A DNA stretch of 64,000 bases from Candidatus Cloacimonadota bacterium (GTDB lineage Bacteria; Muiribacteriota; UBA6191). Shown piece after piece: positions 1 through 8,403 of the stretch. The stretch's first letter is position 1; each line of letters opens with the position of its first letter. The stretch is from assembly GCA_023954715.1 (NCBI GenBank), contig JAGSHD010000001.1, positions 1 through 64,000 on the forward strand. The letters are read 5' to 3'. The position numbers and the translations under genes were made by a program. Under the pieces are notes generated by a model. It was not told the origin of the DNA. It did no database searches and worked only from the letters and a program-made list of their open reading frames with translations.

Positions 1-262
1 ATCATTGCCAGCCTTTTCCAAATCGCTCACAACCACAGCTCTTTACTGCAGCAGCATTTGGTGGTTTGAAGCCTCCATCTGTATAGCGGCTCCGAGAGAC
101 CTACTCTCATCTTAAGTCCAGCTAGCTGGACACACGATTCCTTTCGATTTGTTTTGTTAGGGTCGCGGTGTCCTGAAGGTCGACAATTGTATACTCAGAT
201 TTATTTTTAACGAGTACAAAAGTTACAAAGAAAGAACAAAGTTTTCATGTTTATCTAAAAAG
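1..262. other. Intergenic region with hairpins, no gene found
   Basis: No ORF of useful length is visible. The stretch contains a 16-bp perfect palindrome (GTCCAGCTAGCTGGAC, about 118-133) and a nearby GAGAG/CTCTC inverted repeat, and it looks slightly richer in G+C than the genes around it. It could be the end of a structured element or of a decayed gene cut by the window edge. I cannot assign a function. Confidence 0.4.
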
Positions 263-271
263 GTGAAACAT

Positions 272-808
272 ATGGTTGAAAAGAAACATAGAGAAAGCAT
301 AATCATTATTACAATACAACTGTTACTACTCCTTGTTTTGTATTCTAATACTTCATCTCTGACTTGCATGGAAGTTCTCATAATGTCCATAGTACCAATA
401 ACTATTTTGTCACACTACTTGGCTAAAATATTTTTGTACTTTGTATTTTGGCTAGCAAAACTCGAATACAATACAATTTCTAAGATAATGAAAGCTATAT
501 GTATCTCTATTTCCATTCTGTTTGTAATAGCACTTTTAAGTCCAACGCGTTGTAGACGTGGTGGCCCTAGAACACCAAGACGACAATGCCTCTTTAATCA
601 AATGCAACTATTCGGAGGACATGAATTTTTCTATATGGATAAGGGCTATTATCTTTCATTTCATTCATTACAAGATTTAGAAGTACTTACTAAAGAACAT
701 TATATGTCAGAAATTCCAAAATGCCCTGAAGTCAGTGGAGATAATATTTCATACTATTTAGGTCATGACAAAACAATTTGCTGTGTTATTCATGGCTGTA
801 GAAAATGA
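272..808 (+). CDS. Membrane protein with a pseudopilin-like C-terminal CxxHG domain
   Basis: The track opens the ORF at a GTG (263), but ATG 272 is better placed behind an AGGTG ribosome site, giving 178 residues. The first 95 residues are hydrophobic and hold two or three membrane spans, followed by a basic patch (RCRRGG). From about residue 105 the pattern is Cys, Asn/Gln, hydrophobics, a Tyr/Asp-rich middle, IPKCP, Tyr, and finally CCxxHG. This resembles the C-terminal part of pseudopilin-like proteins in several uncultured phyla, where CP...Y...CxxHG is recurrent. The same layout occurs twice in the 14810-16459 gene. The N-terminus is not a type IV prepilin leader, so this is not a pilin itself. 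Function unknown. Confidence 0.6.
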   Translation: MVEKKHRESIIIITIQLLLLLVLYSNTSSLTCMEVLIMSIVPITILSHYLAKIFLYFVFWLAKLEYNTISKIMKAICISISILFVIALLSPTRCRRGGPRTPRRQCLFNQMQLFGGHEFFYMDKGYYLSFHSLQDLEVLTKEHYMSEIPKCPEVSGDNISYYLGHDKTICCVIHGCRK

Positions 809-1626
809 TATACAAATTTTCAAGATTTACATAATTGCAGAGTCACAAGTGAATATCAATCCAAGTTAGTCTCATACAGGACATTAAACAAAGCGAATAG
901 CCTTCTCTCGTCTCTTCGAAACTGTGTTGGTGGCTGCTTATGCTCAGCAAGTTAAGTTGTCCCAGTAGTCCAAAACATTATCTATGTAAAACCAATACAA
1001 TGAAACGAAACACTAAGCGTAGTGAGAAGGCAACCAAGAACCCTCATGAACTATTTCACCATCTTAAGAAATATACAAGGCGTGGGTTGTAAAGTGAATC
1101 CTCTGTGTTCCCTGTTTTGACGAATTGCTCCAGATTAGGAGGAAATCCACTAGGACATTATCAAAAGAAACAGCCAACAACGAAAACCAAAGATCAATTC
1201 ATGAGAGGGCGCTTTAGTAACCTCATGAAACACACCAACTACTTTAGAAGTAGATAATGCGAATGTTGTGAGTGAATAATCGGAGCAAGCTTTTTGTCCA
1301 ATTATTTCAGATTGAGAGTGTATCCAATCAGTATCAAAGACCCTTGCGAAACACTAGCATCAATGGGGTTAAACAATGACTTACAAACCTAAATCGTAGT
1401 CTTGGGCCTAACTACTTATTGTACCAAACTTTTTTTGTAAATTTATAATTTTAATACCGATAAAGTGGGGTATAAACACAGATGTTTGTGATCATAAATA
1501 GCTTAATCAGTGGTATTTGATAAATATTGAATGTAAAAAAAAGACATTAAAAGGCCGTAAAATTACGACAAACTCAGATTTTGGTAATGTACTAGGTAAT
1601 TGTGCCGTTAAACTCCATGTTAAAAA
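809..1626. other. 818-bp ORF-poor region, unusually GC-rich at 840-1440
   Basis: No convincing gene is present. Between about 840 and 1440 the composition is visibly richer in G and C than the AT-rich DNA on either side. It contains several short inverted repeats and only short open frames, such as a 30-codon basic frame from ATG 1000. In the same + frame a further stop-free stretch with a protein-like look runs over about 1093-1257, so decayed coding DNA is possible. A structured RNA or an ORF-less integron cassette are the other options. I saw no RNase P, tmRNA or tRNA signature that holds up. Confidence 0.35.
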
Positions 1627-1965
1627 TTAAGCCGGATTGTGAAGACTATTTTCCAAAGTATCGATTATCCACTGATTTAGACTCTTTTCTTCGGCCAACG
1701 CTTGTATTGAAATATTACTGTGTAATTTTGGATCGATCCTTAGATTGAGTTTTCCAGGATACTCTTTTGTTGGACTAATGCCTTTTTCAGCGCAGACTTC
1801 TAAGAATATATTTAAAGAGTTTCTAAAACCTTTTCTTAACTCGGATGGGTTCTGCCCGTAGAAGTCAGCTCCACCATTAATACCCAAAACTTCTCCCCGA
1901 AACATATCAAGGTCTGAATCATACTCAATTTTTGCTTTATACGAATCCAATTTCATAGTGTTCAT
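1627..1965 (-). CDS. HicB-family antitoxin-like protein (orphan)
   Basis: The 112-residue protein starts YKAKIEYDSDLDMFRG and continues with a GADFYGQNPSEL segment, which is the partial RNase-H-like HicB fold. It then has LNLRIDPKLH followed by SLNQWI, the short C-terminal ribbon-helix-helix typical of CopG-type HicB proteins. Length matches the family. HicB normally neutralises the HicA mRNA interferase and represses the operon. No HicA ORF is visible on either side, so this is an orphan antitoxin or a solitary regulator. A TTATTTT/AAGGTATT leader precedes the ATG. It lies on the strand opposite to intI, in the position expected of a cassette gene. Confidence 0.8.
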   Translation of the reverse strand: MNTMKLDSYKAKIEYDSDLDMFRGEVLGINGGADFYGQNPSELRKGFRNSLNIFLEVCAEKGISPTKEYPGKLNLRIDPKLHSNISIQALAEEKSLNQWIIDTLENSLHNPA

Positions 1966-2134
1966 GTCAATACCTTATTTTCGTTCTAACCTGTTTCGAT
2001 TACTTGCAATGCCTCTTTTGTCACTACAAGATGATATGTGGTTGGGATGAAACAATCTTACTTCACCATACAGCGCCACCGCGACTCTAGATCCAACTCT
2101 ATATGTCTCTACACTTACGTTCATAAATTAGGAT

Positions 2135-2359
2135 TCATTGTACTAATCTTAAATACAAGTCTGAAAATTCCTTATGACTACTATTATAATTTGTCATTAC
2201 ATGTCTTCTTGGAGTTTGAGTTTTCTTTTTATCTACTAGATCAACAAGTGCTTCCTCAATCAATGATTCAATTTGTCGTCCTTCGTCTTTGGCTATTTGC
2301 TTGATAGTTTTCACCATTTCAGGTCGTAGTTGAGTATCAAGCTTTACTTTTAAATCCAT
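2135..2359 (-). CDS. Ribbon-helix-helix (CopG-type) antitoxin-like protein
   Basis: A 74-residue protein with the RHH layout: a short beta strand (MDLKVKLDTQLRPEM), a helix (VKTIKQIAKDEGRQ), a turn, then SLIEEALVDLV. Its tail (HVMTNY...FSDLYLRL) resembles RHH antitoxins that precede toxins. No intact toxin ORF follows; the next 170 bases contain only short frames. An AAAGGCG ribosome site lies 7 bases before the ATG, and a perfect inverted repeat sits directly upstream (separate entry), as expected for autoregulation. Family known to bind DNA as dimers and to neutralise toxins; which toxin cannot be told here. Confidence 0.7.
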   Translation of the reverse strand: MDLKVKLDTQLRPEMVKTIKQIAKDEGRQIESLIEEALVDLVDKKKTQTPRRHVMTNYNSSHKEFSDLYLRLVQ

Positions 2360-2382
2360 TTTATCGCCTTTTTACAAATTTT

Positions 2383-2400
2383 ATCATGAAAATTCATGAT
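2383..2400. promoter_or_regulatory. Palindromic operator upstream of the RHH gene
   Basis: ATCATGAA-AA-TTCATGAT is a perfect 8+8 inverted repeat with a 2-base centre, about 24 bases upstream of the RHH start codon and next to its ribosome site. RHH antitoxins typically repress their own promoter through such palindromes. Binding is inferred. Confidence 0.5.
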
Positions 2401-2439
2401 GCATACCAAACTATATAATACACGAAGGATTTTAAAGTT

Positions 2440-2751
2440 ATATCTCATGTAGAAAAGGGATAGTGATAGTCTGCGCTTAACATTCAATATTTCTGAAACT
2501 CTTGTCCTAGTACCTCAGATAGGTTCACGGTCTTTTCTTGTTTATTCTTTCCATTCCATTATATTGTTCAGTGTTTCAATAGGATTAGGGGACGGAATTT
2601 CGTGATATTCTACTTCATAAGATTCTGCTAAAATTGATAGTACTTCAAGTTCATCAAATTCTAGAGTATTTTGTTCAGCATCAATCAATTCATCGATTCG
2701 ATCCATAACTCTTTTATAATCCTCTTCAGTATGAATTGGTCTTATATTCAA
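2440..2751 (-). pseudogene. higA: Decayed higA antitoxin gene
   Basis: The frame starting at TTG 2751, behind a GGAGAAAG site, reads LNIRPIHTEEDYKRVMDRI and a run ending NNIMEWKE. This is the N-terminal half of the HigA family (COG5499 type). The frame then stops at 2542, where the helix-turn-helix should begin. The HTH is still recognisable in another frame downstream (TRVSEILNVKRRLSL, matching the family's SRVSEVL-NKKR-LTL block). The gene is therefore frameshifted between its dimer and DNA-binding halves. The start is also weakened from ATG to TTG. Whether the N-terminal piece is still made is unknown. The track ORF 2542-2937 is a chimera of this frame and an unrelated frame of higB. Confidence 0.75.
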
Positions 2752-2763
2752 AACTTTCTCCGA

Positions 2764-3053
2764 AATTGTCTCTGCGTTGATCTTGTCATATTCAGCATGG
2801 ATACCTATAAATCTAATATACTCTAGCGAATTTGTATTGGACCTTGACAACCAATCTATACTTATTGTCCTTAATGTTAAAACAAACTCCATCATTTGGT
2901 AAGAAGGCCGTAGTCCCAAATCATTACCTAATGTCATTTGGAGATGTCCAATTAGCTCGACTAGTTATAGAAAACCAAGCTAAAACAAGATTGCTCAGAG
3001 TCGCTATGCTTGGTCCAGGACTTTTTAAATGTTTTTCGTGATATTATATGCAT
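2764..3053 (-). pseudogene. higB: Decayed higB toxin gene, several frameshifts
   Basis: Reading all three minus frames recovers a complete HigB mRNA-interferase in pieces: MHIISRKTFKKSW and HSDSEQ from ATG 3053; LVLAWF...RANWTSPNDI in a second frame; FNIKDNKYRLVVKV in a third; and YIRFIGIHAEYDKINAETI in the frame shared with higA. At least three frameshifts separate them, with in-frame stops. The normal stop after the terminal ETI is lost (TCG where TAG would fit), so the end of higB reads into higA. No functional toxin can be made. Homology is judged from remembered family sequence, without a search. Confidence 0.8.
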
Positions 3054-3372
3054 ATTAAATTTATTATAACCTGTAAATCCCATAATAGGAAACAACTACA
3101 AACATATAAGGTGATATAATCTCTTAAAACCAAATATCGAGTCGCTTTTGATAAAACAATCAGTTTTTTGTTCTGCCAAAAATTATTAATATGAGGTACA
3201 TTTGTTTTATAACACTAAAACCAAAACATCTGTATCATACCCGTCATTGATGAGTAATAGCTTATAGACTACTTATACAATTTCTTAGACTTAAATCACC
3301 TTTTCCACACAATTTCGAGATAAAATCATTTCTTGACTTTGTCATATTTTTGAAACTTTCATATTTGGCTAT
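3054..3372. other. Intergenic leader between higB remnant and intI; attI expected here
   Basis: About 320 bases of AT-rich DNA without an ORF. In a standard integron the attI recombination site would lie here, directly upstream of the divergently oriented integrase. I looked for the RYYYAAC and GTTRRRY core sites and found no clear pair. Confidence 0.3.
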
Positions 3373-3401
3373 TTTACTTATATATTGGATTATACTATAA
3401 T
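3373..3401 (+). promoter_or_regulatory. Candidate sigma-70 promoter for intI
   Basis: TTTACT, a 17-base spacer, then a perfect TATAAT at 3396-3401, about 50 bases before the intI start. The -35 matches 4 of 6 consensus bases. I see no clear LexA box overlapping it, although integron integrases are often LexA-controlled. Confidence 0.5.
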
Positions 3402-3451
3402 ATCGTTATTAAATTACGTGAAAATAAGACAGACTTTGTTTTTGGAGAGAT

Positions 3452-4402
3452 ATGCTATTAGATGATGTCAAAAATCGTATTCGAAGACTAAACTATAGTA
3501 TGAGAACAGAAACAGCTTATCTTTATTGGATAAAGCGATTTATTTTGTTTCATGATAAAACTCATCCTTCTTTAATGTGCAATACTCATGTTGAAAAGTT
3601 TCTTACCGATTTAGCGATCTCACACAATGTTGCTGCTTCCACCCAAAATCAGGCACTGTCTGCTATTTTATTTTTATATAATGAAGTACTGAAGTTGGAG
3701 TTAGACTGGGTAAAAGGAGTTAAACGTGCTAAAAAGCCCACTAAATTACCCGTTGTGTTTTCTGTAAATGAAATAAAGTCAATCTTTTGCCAACTCAAGG
3801 GTGATAATCAACTTGCCGCTGAGTTACTTTATGGCTCTGGACTTCGATTAATGGAGTGTTTACGTTTACGTGTCGGAGACATTGACTTTGAATACAAAAG
3901 AGTCTGTGTCAGGCAAGGAAAGGGTGCAAAAGATCGTTACACTATTTTGCCCAACTCAATTATACCTACCTTACAAAAACATATTTCTCATGTGGAGCAA
4001 TTACATAAGCAAGATTTAGCTGATGGTTATGGCGAAGTTTATTTGCCAGTTGCTTTAGATAAAAAATATAGATCCGCCAACACTGAGCTAACATGGCAAT
4101 ATGTTTTTCCTTCACGAAAATTGTCTTTTGACAAACGTTCTGAAAAAACTCGACGTCATCATATATCAGAAAAGGGTTTACAAAGAGCTGTAAAAAGAGC
4201 AATTGATCTAGCTAAGATTCATAAGCATGGATCGTGTCATACTTTTAGACATAGTTTTGCCACTCATCTTTTACAATCTGGTGCAGATATACGGACCGTA
4301 CAAGATCTTTTAGGACATAAGGATGTTAGGACTACCATGATCTATACGCATGTTTTAGAAATGGGATTTGGCGGTGTAACTAGTCCAGTAGATTTGCTGT
4401 AA
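3452..4402 (+). CDS. intI: Integron integrase (IntI-type tyrosine recombinase)
   Basis: This 316-residue tyrosine recombinase has an N-terminal SAM-like core-binding domain (about 1-85) and a catalytic domain with all expected residues: R132 (GSGLRLME), K157, H263 and R266 ([12 protein letters not shown]), H289 (LLGHK) and Y298. Between about 185 and 245 it carries the extra segment that separates IntI from XerC/D: a GEVYLP stretch, then [21 protein letters not shown] and LQRAVKRA. Integron integrases use this patch to recognise the folded attC hairpin. Length is normal for IntI. Start ATG follows GGAGAG. Nearby antitoxin-type ORFs on the opposite strand fit a cassette array. A phage or other integrase is unlikely given the IntI-specific segment. 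Confidence 0.88.
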   Translation: MLLDDVKNRIRRLNYSMRTETAYLYWIKRFILFHDKTHPSLMCNTHVEKFLTDLAISHNVAASTQNQALSAILFLYNEVLKLELDWVKGVKRAKKPTKLPVVFSVNEIKSIFCQLKGDNQLAAELLYGSGLRLMECLRLRVGDIDFEYKRVCVRQGKGAKDRYTILPNSIIPTLQKHISHVEQLHKQDLADGYGEVYLPVALDKKYRSANTELTWQYVFPSRKLSFDKRSEKTRRHHISEKGLQRAVKRAIDLAKIHKHGSCHTFRHSFATHLLQSGADIRTVQDLLGHKDVRTTMIYTHVLEMGFGGVTSPVDLL

Positions 4403-4598
4403 CTTAATTATATAGATCAGACATTATACCTTCGAATTTAAATTAATATTCTATTTGTAAATAGATATATTATAAAGTAAATCCTCAATATACCTAGTTT
4501 TTAAACTCCTACTAAACTATCCCCGAAAGTATTTTGGATCCGCTCATTTGTATATGTTACTATACATGCAATCAATCGTAACTTAGGCAATCAATTTT

Positions 4599-5222
4599 AT
4601 GCTTATTTTTGTTCAATCAGCTATATTTTTAGGAGTTTTACTCTTGTTTGTTGGCTGGGTTATGTCGTTTATTGTCAGCTATCGTATTCATACTATGTGT
4701 TTGTTGGCTAATGTCTTTGCTTTTCCATTCAATCAAATCTACCTCTTGGTAAAACACTTTCAAAAGGTACAAAAACTACTGATACTATATATACTTGGGT
4801 TTAGTCTTGTTATTGGTGGATTTTTGACACTTGTATCTATAACTACTAAGATAGTTTCAAATGATCAATCTATTCAGTTTGAGCTACCTAGTTTTAGCTT
4901 AAAATCAAAAGCTATATCAAAAACTCATCACCAATTTAAAACCCTTCGAGGATACAAGTTGGACCTGCTTATGCAATCTGAATCGGGCACTAATGAGATA
5001 AACCCAATGAAAGCAAGCTGTAGCACGAGACAAATCGATCAGATTAGTCTGAATACATGTTTACCTGACTTTAAGCAAGATCAAAGTACCATTATTTTTA
5101 ACCATTTTTCTCACAATAAGATCCTTTATACCTTGCGTTTAGAGTGTAAAATAGATGATAGCTATCGAGATTGTACCAACAACAATAAAGGTATAATTGA
5201 TTCCTTACAAGTAATCAATTGA
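4599..5222 (+). CDS. Hypothetical protein with two membrane spans
   Basis: A 207-residue protein with hydrophobic helices at about 5-30 and 60-85, and a hydrophilic C-terminal half with four or five cysteines (CSTRQ, NTCLPDF, LECKID, YRDCTNNN) that could form disulfides outside the cytoplasm. I do not recognise the family. It stands alone between intI and an acetyltransferase. The ribosome site is weak (AGG, 11 bases from ATG). Confidence 0.6.
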   Translation: MLIFVQSAIFLGVLLLFVGWVMSFIVSYRIHTMCLLANVFAFPFNQIYLLVKHFQKVQKLLILYILGFSLVIGGFLTLVSITTKIVSNDQSIQFELPSFSLKSKAISKTHHQFKTLRGYKLDLLMQSESGTNEINPMKASCSTRQIDQISLNTCLPDFKQDQSTIIFNHFSHNKILYTLRLECKIDDSYRDCTNNNKGIIDSLQVIN

Positions 5223-5265
5223 AGGTATAAAACTTGGTTAAATAACATACTAAAATAGGGGTTTT

Positions 5266-5763
5266 ATGAAAATAAGAGCTGAGTCCGTAAGTGACAAAAA
5301 AGCTGTCTATGAAATCAACAAACAAGCTTTTCCAGGTGATGATGAGGCCAAGTTGGTCGATGCACTTCGAGAAAATGCAGATCCTATAGTTTCTTTGGTT
5401 GCTGAACTAAAAGGACAGGTGATCGGTCATATACTTTTTTCGCCTGTCACTTTATCTAGCAGGCCTGATTTGAAATTGATGGGCCTTGCTCCTATGGCTG
5501 TCTTACCTGAGTTTCAAAAACAGGGGATTGGCTCAAAACTTGTAAATGAAAGTGTCTCTAAATGTAAGGATTTGGAGTTTGCTGGAATTGTAGTACTAGG
5601 ACATCCTGATTATTATCCTAAGTTTGGTTTTGTACCTTCGGTTAACTTTGGGATAAAATGTACTTATGATGTGCCAGACGAAGCGTTTATGGTTTTAGAG
5701 CTGAAAGAAGGGGTTTTTAAAGCAGGGGTTGTCTCCTATCATCCTGAGTTTGATAATCTGTAA
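5266..5763 (+). CDS. GNAT N-acetyltransferase (YhbS-like)
   Basis: 165 residues, full length for the COG3153/YhbS group. The acetyl-CoA-binding block is seen as GLAPMAVLPEFQKQGIGSKL (V-x-P-x-x-Q-x-x-G-I-G), followed by the typical VVLGHPDYYPKFGF segment. Substrate unknown; members acetylate small molecules or proteins. It follows a good GGGG ribosome site and appears monocistronic. Confidence 0.85.
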   Translation: MKIRAESVSDKKAVYEINKQAFPGDDEAKLVDALRENADPIVSLVAELKGQVIGHILFSPVTLSSRPDLKLMGLAPMAVLPEFQKQGIGSKLVNESVSKCKDLEFAGIVVLGHPDYYPKFGFVPSVNFGIKCTYDVPDEAFMVLELKEGVFKAGVVSYHPEFDNL

Positions 5764-5850
5764 ACTCTGACTTGATTACAATTTGTCATAAAAGACACAG
5801 CCACCCATACATACATAGACTCCTTTTGGTTGATTTTTATAGTAGATTCA

Positions 5851-6984
5851 TTAATGTGCCTTGAGAATCATATCTTTCAGAGACTTTAAAATTAACATAC
5901 CTAATATAAACAAAAGTACAAGTAGGCTATATTCAAGAATAGACCCTTCTGAATATGTTGACTCGATAGTTTCTTTCATTATATAAGGAGTAGGCTCTTG
6001 AAAATCTTTCCAAAACTCTCTCACATTGATATCTGGATGCTTTTCTAAGGTAATCTGTTTGTTTACATATTGAGTTAGTGCTGCTCGATAACTATCCCCA
6101 TGCTTTCTGATAGATTGATACTCTGTTTCCACAATACTGATACTATTTTCACTTATTCCGAGATTATCTTCTAGCAATTTAATCAAGTCCTTCTTATCTA
6201 TTTCATTTGGAAGAAGAAGAGCTTTATCTGATTTTATTAGTTCTATAGCTCGAAGTTTAGCCAAAGCTGATAGATGCTTTTTATAAATATTTTGTAGCAA
6301 AACAGACATCATTATGAATACATCTGGACTATCCCATGCTTCACCTAAAACTACCAAACCTTGAAGTGCTTCTAATAGTTTTCTACTATCCTGAGATTGA
6401 TTTAAAAAATCTACAGGTACAAGTTGGTTTATTGTAGAAGCATCTGTCAATAAAGGATTGTTACGCATCCATTTTATTAAATTTAACTGAACCTTTTCAC
6501 GACCAAAATGAGCATTTGGATTAATCACTATAGCCTTAGTAAGGTTATCGATGGATTGATCCAACAACGAATCATCTCTATCATTAAGACTTTGTCTAAA
6601 CCATAAATGAACTTGAAATGTTCCTAGATTAGCTAAAGTTTTATAGTGAATATCATCTCTTTCTCCTACCGAAAAGTTAGATTTATCCAAAGTCTCTTTT
6701 AGTAAAATAGTCTCAATTGCCTGTTTACTATTACCAACTCGATCATACGCCACAGCGAGATCATCATAATCAAAAAGGGAAAGAACTTTTTGTTTTTTTA
6801 AGCGGTCAATTCTAAATTGATAATAGCTATCTGGAAGTTTTTTAAATCGTCCTCCAATGGTGTCAACTACGCTAGGTAGTCCTTCACTTTCAAATTTGAG
6901 AGTATCACTATCCCAGATACAAGCTTGTAAAGTTGAAGACAATATAAAAAATAAAATAGATATGTAGAAAAGTGAATGTTTCAT
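5851..6984 (-). CDS. Putative lipoprotein, helical/TPR-like, C-terminal anchor
   Basis: 377 residues. The N-terminus is a signal peptide ending in LQAC, a plausible lipobox with Cys22. The middle is helix-rich with TPR-like stretches (LAVAYDRVGNSKQAIETIL and a LTKAIVINPNAHFG unit), suggesting a protein-binding scaffold. A hydrophobic helix (about 350-368) followed by basic residues ends the protein and could anchor it a second time. It starts 5 bases after the upstream 422-residue gene, so the two are almost certainly co-transcribed. No specific family recognised. Confidence 0.65.
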   Translation of the reverse strand: MKHSLFYISILFFILSSTLQACIWDSDTLKFESEGLPSVVDTIGGRFKKLPDSYYQFRIDRLKKQKVLSLFDYDDLAVAYDRVGNSKQAIETILLKETLDKSNFSVGERDDIHYKTLANLGTFQVHLWFRQSLNDRDDSLLDQSIDNLTKAIVINPNAHFGREKVQLNLIKWMRNNPLLTDASTINQLVPVDFLNQSQDSRKLLEALQGLVVLGEAWDSPDVFIMMSVLLQNIYKKHLSALAKLRAIELIKSDKALLLPNEIDKKDLIKLLEDNLGISENSISIVETEYQSIRKHGDSYRAALTQYVNKQITLEKHPDINVREFWKDFQEPTPYIMKETIESTYSEGSILEYSLLVLLFILGMLILKSLKDMILKAH

Positions 6985-6989
6985 TGTAT

Positions 6990-8249
6990 TTAGATAGTAA
7001 ACTCATCGGATATAGTCTTTAGAATATACTGCATTCTTGTAGAGCCAGTCCCTTCGTAGATAAGCTCTGTTCCTAGCCAGCTCATTTTACAAAACGCTTC
7101 TTCAAAATGTATAATCCTATCAATTAGCTGTTTTCTTTCAACATCATCGTATGATTGAGAGGTTTCAAGAAAATAAGCCGCAAAATCTAATTTGCATAAT
7201 TCATCAAAACTTGGGTTAAGCGAACTTGATGTCTCAGCCTCATTCTTTGATAACAATGTGCCTGCTGGACAATACGAATCTCTTGGGCCTAAAACCAGTT
7301 TAGATAAAATGTACTTTACTTTTCTTTTATGTCCATCGATAGCACTTTGACTGTATTTTTCATGTTCAAAAAAATATCCCTCTAGATAGTAGTTAAGGGA
7401 ATCCTTTGTCAATGACCAAGGGATTTTTGTCACGTCTTCTTCTATACTATATAATCCTTCATTTCTAGCTTTAGAAGCTAGATACATAAACAAATTACTA
7501 CAGGCCTGTAGTTTCGCTAAATAACCCATCTTTAAAGCACTTTGATAAACTAGTGCAAAATAGTTACTATCACCAGAATAGGCATACGTGTTAGCCTGTA
7601 TCATAGGTTTTTCTATATAGGTCAGATCCCATTCTTGAGGGTGTGGCACTAAAACACAAACATTAACAAATTCAGAGTCCTCACTTTCACAACGATATCT
7701 AAATGCTATACGTTCACACTGTGTATCAATCTCTTTATCTGTAATCTGTTGTGGTTTTTCAAATCGTAACTTTCCACCTAGTCCCGCCAATCTAGCCATC
7801 TTGTTATAAAAAATCCCCATAAGATCACAGAAGAATGGATAGTATTCTTGTGAATATACTGACTCAATGTCGTTCGTGTTATTAGATCCAAGCATATCTA
7901 GAAACTCTACCAAGATCAAAGAGTCTATTGTCAAGTAGATATCTCCTATGGAGGACGCTACTTTTACCACGAGCTCTTTCTTTCTTACAATCTGAGCAAT
8001 CTTGTTTTCAGGTAGAATACTAACTTTTAAGACCTCACAATTTTTACTTAAATAGCTTGAGAATACATCAAGAGCTCCAGCGATAGCATCTTGTAAATTA
8101 TCCAGCTTTTCAGTATAACTTTGCCGTTTTAACTTTTGAAGTTGTTGAGTACTCTTGTCATTATCAATTTCAGAGTTTGAATCCTCTAGACCAAATGTAC
8201 CATCCATTAAAGATTCTATTTCATCGGGCGTAAGATCACCACTACTCAT
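6990..8249 (-). CDS. Unknown protein with FliM/FliY-like N-terminal motif
   Basis: The track starts at 8258, but ATG 8249 is better spaced from AAAGG, giving 419 residues. The N-terminus, SSGDLTPDEIESLMDG, closely resembles the FliM/FliY N-terminal peptide (LSQDEIDALL) that binds phospho-CheY. A CheC/FliM-like alpha/beta middle is possible at about 60-210 (QDAIAGALDVFSSYL, LTIDSLILVEFLDMLG, FFCDLMGIFYNKMARL), but that is a weak impression. The C-terminal half is helical and unrecognised. No flagellar genes lie nearby apart from a possible FliL-like domain at 11479. Operon with the downstream lipoprotein. Alternative: an unrelated protein with a chance N-terminal resemblance. Confidence 0.5.
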   Translation of the reverse strand: MSSGDLTPDEIESLMDGTFGLEDSNSEIDNDKSTQQLQKLKRQSYTEKLDNLQDAIAGALDVFSSYLSKNCEVLKVSILPENKIAQIVRKKELVVKVASSIGDIYLTIDSLILVEFLDMLGSNNTNDIESVYSQEYYPFFCDLMGIFYNKMARLAGLGGKLRFEKPQQITDKEIDTQCERIAFRYRCESEDSEFVNVCVLVPHPQEWDLTYIEKPMIQANTYAYSGDSNYFALVYQSALKMGYLAKLQACSNLFMYLASKARNEGLYSIEEDVTKIPWSLTKDSLNYYLEGYFFEHEKYSQSAIDGHKRKVKYILSKLVLGPRDSYCPAGTLLSKNEAETSSSLNPSFDELCKLDFAAYFLETSQSYDDVERKQLIDRIIHFEEAFCKMSWLGTELIYEGTGSTRMQYILKTISDEFTI

Positions 8250-8403
8250 TACATTCATCCTTTATGTGTAAAGTTAGCACTGTATCATTTTAGTGGAATA
8301 GTCGTAATCATGCAATATTGGCGAAAAAATTTGTATCTTGTACATTTATTTGATTATGTCAGATATATCTTATTATGTGTAATCATTTTAAGAACTAGAC
8401 GAA

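Noticed and set aside
1130-1180. RNase P-like GGAGGAAATCC and GAAACAGCC segments.
   Set aside because: The conserved core AGUCC and the P4 pairing are missing and the spacing is wrong.
1141-1220. tmRNA-like tag: GCCAACAACGAAAACC reads ANNEN-like and is followed by GCTTTAGTAA.
   Set aside because: No tRNA-like ends, no TTCGA/TTCGACTCC T-arm and no acceptor pairing flank it; likely chance.
1406-1613. GCCTAAC (1406) and GTTAAAC (1607) as attC core sites.
   Set aside because: 207 bases apart with no inner complementary arms; other pairs near 951, 2041-2097 and 2475 also fail to fold as attC.
2542-2937. ORF of 131 residues as a single novel protein.
   Set aside because: It is a chimera of an unrelated frame, the HigB C-terminus and the HigA N-terminus.
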